Source of the DNA: QYQL01 sp041674265
GTDB taxonomy: Bacteria; Verrucomicrobiota; Verrucomicrobiia; Chthoniobacterales; Terrimicrobiaceae
Length of the DNA: 9,381 nucleotides
Direction of reading: 5' to 3'
NCBI GenBank assembly: GCA_041674265.1
Contig: JBAYWC010000100.1
Coordinates: forward strand, 1 to 9,381
Shown piece by piece: positions 6,640-9,381 of the stretch. A program made the translations under genes and the position numbers. The notes beneath the pieces were generated by a model that made no database searches, was not told where the DNA came from, and saw only the letters and a program-made list of their open reading frames with translations. How positions within the stretch are numbered: position 1 is the stretch's first letter; every line of letters starts with the position of its first letter.

Positions 6640-8166
6640 CTACATCATTTTCGCGCCCATCTCGGCGAGGGCGCTGCGCTCGCCTTTGCTGAGCGAGATG
6701 TGGGCGGTGATACTCTGGCCGCGGAGGCGGTTGCGGGCATAGACCAGGCCGTTCGAGCGGCTGTCCACGTAGGGATTGTCGATCTGCGCGGGGTCGCCGA
6801 CCATCACGAGCTTCGAGCCTTTGGACATGCGGGTGACGACGGTCTTGGCCTCGAGCGGGGTGAGTTGCTGCGCCTCATCGAGGACGAAGAACCGGTTGGG
6901 AATCGAGCGCCCGCGGATGTAGCAGAGCGCTTCGATTTCCAGCAGGCCGCGATCGATGAGTTGTTCGTAGGGTTTGACGACCGTGCGGTGGGCGCTTGCC
7001 GGGGGATGGGGGCTCGCCTGTTTGTGGTTTTTCCGGTCGGACGCATTGCGGGGCCTGCCCTCGGGCGGCGGCGGGTTCAGCGGCAGAAGCACCTCAAAAG
7101 CATCGTAGATCGATTGGAGCCAGGGATGCATTTTCTCCTGGAGGGTTCCCGGCAGGAATCCCAACGTGTCTCCCATCGCCACGACCGGACGGCTGACGGT
7201 CATGCCATTATAAACCCTCTGGCCGGTCAGGAAGAGTCCGGCAGCCACCCCAAGCAGGGTCTTGCCTGTTCCGGCCTGACCGTAGCAGGTGATGAGCGAG
7301 ATGTCCGGGTCGAGCAGGGCATCGAGAAAGCACTGCTGTCCGGGATTCGCGGGCCGAAGCTCGATCCCTCTCGGCATCTGCAAGACCGGAGGCACATTCA
7401 GGCGCACGAAATGGCCGTCGCCAAGATGCTTGGCGGGCATCAGCTTGTGGGCGTCCACCGCGAGAAGCACGTATTCATTGATCTCGACGGGACCGGTGCG
7501 CGAGGCGTCGAGGTCCAGCGATCGGGAGCTTCCAAATCTCTGGAGTTCATGCGGCTCGACCTGGATCGAACGGGTGTCATAACCCTCCGCATCTTTGGCC
7601 GCGACCTTGTCGTTGAGATAATCCTCACACGTCAGCCCGATGGCCATCGCCTTGAGCTGCATGTTGAGATCCTTGGTCACCAGAATCGTCGGATGTTCCT
7701 CATGCTCCTGCAGTGCCAGACAGGCTCCCATGATCCGATGATCCATGCGGTCCTGGTCGGGGAAGATCTTCAGGAACCGGCGCATCGCCGGCGTGGCCCC
7801 ATTTTTTCCGAGCGCCTCATTGATGAGAATACGCACGGACCCTCCACCCACTGTCGCCACTCCACGGGTGACTTTGCGGGAATTTTGTCCGAAGACCTGG
7901 TTGAGAAACCGGTGGACCTTCCGGGCATTCGCTCCCCGCTCGGTCTGCTCGTTCTTGAACCGGTCCAGCTCGGACAAAACCTCGACCGGAATAAAGACAT
8001 GGTTGTTCTCGAATCGGTTGATGCTGTGCGGATCGTGCAGCAGAACGTTGGTATCGACGACAAAATTCTTCACCGTCCCCGCCTGTCGTCGGTTCACCGG
8101 CTTCTCTGGACCAGGAAAAAACAGACTTTGTTCTTCGGGGGATTCAATCGCGGAAGGCAAATGCAT
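6640..8166 (-). CDS. phoH: PIN-PhoH fusion protein (PhoH-type ATPase with N-terminal PIN ribonuclease domain)
   Basis: A cytoplasmic protein of 508 residues from ATG 8166. Residues ~33-185 form a PIN nuclease domain beginning KNFVVDTNVLLHD, with the acidic metal-binding set visible as D38, E66 (SELD), D142 (RMDHRI) and D166 (TKDLN). The C-terminal PhoH ATPase carries Walker A GQAGTGKT (296-303), the family signature MGDTLGFLPGTLQEKMHPW (331-349), YIRGRSIPN (416-424), Walker B FFVLDEAQQ (426-434) and VGDPAQIDNPYVD (456-468). Related PIN-PhoH proteins unwind and cleave RNA and are found both alone and with toxin-antitoxin partners; no small antitoxin-like gene adjoins it here. A Pro- and His-rich stretch (~363-396) interrupts the ATPase part. 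A GTG at 8073 is an alternative start, giving 477 residues with KNFVVDTN right at the N-terminus as in many homologues and a GGCGGGG-like ribosome site. The ATG at 8166 has no clear ribosome site. Confidence 0.94.
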   Translation of the reverse strand: MHLPSAIESPEEQSLFFPGPEKPVNRRQAGTVKNFVVDTNVLLHDPHSINRFENNHVFIPVEVLSELDRFKNEQTERGANARKVHRFLNQVFGQNSRKVTRGVATVGGGSVRILINEALGKNGATPAMRRFLKIFPDQDRMDHRIMGACLALQEHEEHPTILVTKDLNMQLKAMAIGLTCEDYLNDKVAAKDAEGYDTRSIQVEPHELQRFGSSRSLDLDASRTGPVEINEYVLLAVDAHKLMPAKHLGDGHFVRLNVPPVLQMPRGIELRPANPGQQCFLDALLDPDISLITCYGQAGTGKTLLGVAAGLFLTGQRVYNGMTVSRPVVAMGDTLGFLPGTLQEKMHPWLQSIYDAFEVLLPLNPPPPEGRPRNASDRKNHKQASPHPPASAHRTVVKPYEQLIDRGLLEIEALCYIRGRSIPNRFFVLDEAQQLTPLEAKTVVTRMSKGSKLVMVGDPAQIDNPYVDSRSNGLVYARNRLRGQSITAHISLSKGERSALAEMGAKMM

Positions 8167-8685
8167 GGGAGTGTGAAGGGGTGGTGATTGGGAATGTCGG
8201 CGAGAAAAACCGGACGTCAGCAGAAGAATGTTCCGAAAGGCGGTGGCTCCAGGAAAAAGTGGTCGGAAGCCGAGGAATTGCGTCTGAGGATCCCGTGGGA
8301 TTCCCGACACAGATCGAAGCGTTCTGGCAGTCAGAGCGTCTCAAGAGGCTTCTGTATCGCATTCCTTCCGGAAGGATTCAACCCAAAATTTTGTGGTCCG
8401 TAAAAAAGCGAACACAATCTGTTGTGGCCAGCGCTCAAAATGAACGCCTTTTCACGCAGAGGCGCGAAGACGCAGAGTTGATGCGAAGGAAAAGATGTCT
8501 CCTATGAAGGCGACTTGTCCGGGGAACCACGGCTTTTGTCAAGGCACCGTGCCCTTCTTCAACTGCTCAATGAGAAGCGGTCGGTGATGCTCTGGTGTAG
8601 TTCGGCTTTTCCGTGCCCTTTTGTCTAGCTTTTTCTTTCCCCCTTTCTCTATCTGCTCCCGTTGGCTTCAAACCAAACGCCCTGC
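8167..8685. other. Intergenic region upstream of phoH, no convincing gene
   Basis: Open frames on both strands overlap here, but all are short, rich in Arg, Ser and Lys, and without domain character. The stretch holds a 14-bp perfect palindrome (TCCTTCCGGAAGGA, 8363-8376), a small inverted repeat CACAA-TCTG-TTGTG (8413-8426), and a GCAGAGGCGC-type dispersed repeat at 8453-8477. Read on the - strand, the 8413-8426 stem is followed by a run of six T, which would make a weak terminator. The phoH promoter should lie here on the - strand; I cannot identify its boxes with confidence. Confidence 0.5.
8453..8477. repeat. Dispersed CGCAGAG-type intergenic repeat
   Basis: ACGCAGAGGCGCGAAGACGC followed by AGAG, an ~8-bp periodic variation on CGCAGAGG. 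This motif is familiar to me as an intergenic repeat in several environmental bacterial phyla, and it produces false peptides of the FTQRREDAE type. One local copy only. Confidence 0.5.
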
Positions 8686-8847
8686 TTATGGGATCTCCAC
8701 GACTCGGCCTGCCATTTGGGCTTGCTGCTTCAAAAGGCTGTAAACCGCTCTCGCCTTTTGACCTCCCTCAATCGGCATCGAACCGAACGAATTGACTTCA
8801 AAGCCGTATCCGTCTGTGGGCTTCCCATCGTGCAATATTCCGTGCAT
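8686..8847 (-). CDS. Possible small ORF of 53 codons, unknown
   Basis: ATG 8847 to TAA 8686, encoding MHGILHDGKPTDGYGFEVNS and then a helical, mixed-charge second half (KARAVYSLLKQQAQMAGRVVEI). Amino-acid balance is more protein-like than in the surrounding frames. A GGAGGGG lies upstream on the - strand but ~13 bases from the ATG, longer than usual; an adjacent GTG at 8850 is an alternative. I recognise no family. It sits between phoH and tRNA-Lys on the same strand and could be the broken end of an acquired gene. Confidence 0.25.
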   Translation of the reverse strand: MHGILHDGKPTDGYGFEVNSFGSMPIEGGQKARAVYSLLKQQAQMAGRVVEIP

Positions 8848-8896
8848 CACGAAATCCGCATCCCCTCCTCAGCGGGAACCATCGCGGGGCGTGTTT

Positions 8897-8916
8897 CGTG
8901 GCAAGTCCGTGGCAAG
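8897..8916. repeat. Tandem direct repeat CGTGGCAAG, 11-bp period
   Basis: CGTGGCAAG occurs at 8897-8905 and again at 8908-8916. It lies about 145 bp from the 3' end of the tRNA-Lys gene. Short tandem repeats of this kind can be protein-binding sites, for example integrase arm sites beside a tRNA, but no integrase gene is visible in the window. Confidence 0.45.
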
Positions 8917-8956
8917 CGCCCGAGAATTCACTTGCCCTCTGCTTACCAGATAGAGA

Positions 8957-9036
8957 GCTGTTTTATGCGTTTTCGCGCATTTCGGCGCGCAACAGCCTGA
9001 TAGGGAAAAAAGCCATAAGATCCTTTGTTTATCAGG
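8957..9036. repeat. Two consecutive inverted repeats downstream of tRNA-Lys
   Basis: GCTGTT (8957-8962) pairs with AACAGC (8991-8996) and encloses a smaller ATGCG (8965-8969) / CGCAT (8976-8980) stem. Directly adjoining, CCTGATA (8996-9002) pairs with TATCAGG (9030-9036). The whole block lies 23-102 bp beyond the 3' end of the tRNA. It may be a structured 3' trailer or terminator of the tRNA transcript, or the trace of an inserted element. Confidence 0.45.
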
Positions 9037-9058
9037 TTCCCCTTGGGAAAATGGGGCA

Positions 9059-9130
9059 TGGGTTGGGTGGGGCTCGAACCCACAACCAACGCCTTAAAAG
9101 GGCGCTGCTCTACCATTGAGCTACCAACCC
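9059..9130 (-). tRNA. tRNA-Lys (anticodon UUU)
   Basis: On the - strand the cloverleaf is complete: acceptor GGGTTGG/CCAACCC, D arm GCTC-AATGGTA-GAGC, anticodon arm GCGCC-CTTTTAA-GGCGT with anticodon TTT (9096-9098) and one G-T pair, variable loop TGGTT, T arm GTGGG-TTCGAGC-CCCAC, discriminator A. The 3' CCA is not encoded (the genome continues TGCC), so it must be added by nucleotidyltransferase. Length is 72 bases including the discriminator. Confidence 0.96.
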
Positions 9131-9381
9131 GGCGGGAGGAAAAAAATTAACCGGATCCGGGAAAGACGCAATCCTGAATCTTGGAAAATCCGGAGCGCCG
9201 CCAAGGCATTTCTATTTACCTGGCTCAAGCAGGCGGGAGCATGGGGGAAGCAAAAAGAGCTAGCCTAACTTCCCCCTGATTTTTTTCTAAGTGACTGCAA
9301 ATCAGTGAAACTACACGAAAATGTAGCAAGTAATATATCCACAATAATCAAAATAACTGTTGATTGTATTGTTTTATATCT
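9131..9381. other. Intergenic region right of tRNA-Lys, becoming strongly AT-rich
   Basis: No open reading frame of note. Bases 9131-9240 have ordinary composition, 9243-9286 hold a terminator-like hairpin, and 9287-9381 are conspicuously AT-rich. The tail has small inverted repeats: CTACA/TGTAG (9311-9326), AATCAA/TTGATT (9346-9365). It may be the promoter region of a + strand gene beyond the window edge, as well as the upstream region of the - strand tRNA. Confidence 0.5.
9243..9286 (+). terminator. Intrinsic-terminator-like hairpin with T-tract, + strand
   Basis: GGGGGAAG (9243-9250) pairs perfectly with CTTCCCCC (9269-9276), an 8-bp GC-rich stem with an 18-base loop, followed by TGA and seven T (9280-9286). 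The T-tract orients it to the + strand. No + strand gene is seen to its left, and the tRNA runs the other way. The loop is long for a classical terminator. Confidence 0.45.

Noticed and set aside
6640..8166. Toxin-antitoxin module around PIN-PhoH
   Set aside because: No small antitoxin-like ORF precedes or overlaps the gene; the fused architecture fits a housekeeping PIN-PhoH protein equally well.
6460..8187. 575-codon + strand frame opposite phoH
   Set aside because: It is an antisense shadow of the PIN-PhoH gene, rich in His, Arg and Gly without motifs.
8181..8507. 108-codon + strand ORF upstream of phoH
   Set aside because: It runs through a dispersed CGCAGAG repeat (giving the FTQRREDAE false peptide), overlaps several equal-quality frames and has no family character.
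8613..9000. Overlapping + strand ORFs of 60 and 112 codons
   Set aside because: They lie opposite the more protein-like 53-codon frame, have no ribosome site I trust, and are rich in Arg, Ser, Leu and His with no motif.

Overview
The window looks like chromosomal DNA of a Gram-negative member of the Verrucomicrobiota. The grounds are tandem PEP-CTERM proteins with autotransporter-type beta-strand repeats, a heptose epimerase that implies LPS, a fused PIN-PhoH ATPase, and intergenic gaps crowded with hairpin-forming repeats. The assignment rests on gene style only, since no marker gene is present.

Left third (1-3770, + strand): the C-terminus of one PEP-CTERM protein runs without a stop codon through a cluster of three hairpins into a second signal peptide. 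This begins a 912-residue beta-strand-repeat PEP-CTERM protein. The best-placed initiation site of that second gene is an ATC codon behind a good Shine-Dalgarno sequence. A scrambled NarL/LuxR-type response regulator follows 33 bp after its stop: the start of the receiver is joined directly to the DNA-binding domain, and a fragment resembling the missing middle of the receiver lies just after the stop codon.

Middle (3773-8166, - strand): read right to left the genes are a PIN-PhoH ATPase (phoH), a 330-bp repeat-filled gap, then a compact cluster of a secreted TPR protein, hldD (ADP-heptose epimerase) and a purine nucleoside phosphorylase. The TPR stop abuts the hldD GTG start, and 38 bp separate hldD from the phosphorylase, so these three are probably one operon. 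The gene products span envelope biogenesis, purine salvage and RNA metabolism, and I see no single shared pathway.

Right end (8167-9381): about 890 bp without a convincing large gene. It holds a dispersed GCAGAGGCGC-type repeat, a possible 53-codon ORF, a tandem 11-bp repeat and two consecutive inverted repeats next to a tRNA-Lys(UUU) gene on the - strand. Beyond the tRNA there is an orphan intrinsic-terminator-like hairpin on the + strand and then a sharply AT-rich tail.

I found no complete novel system. The strongest leads are the stop-less PEP-CTERM junction with its apparent ATC start, the permuted response regulator, and the unexplained structured DNA on both sides of the tRNA.
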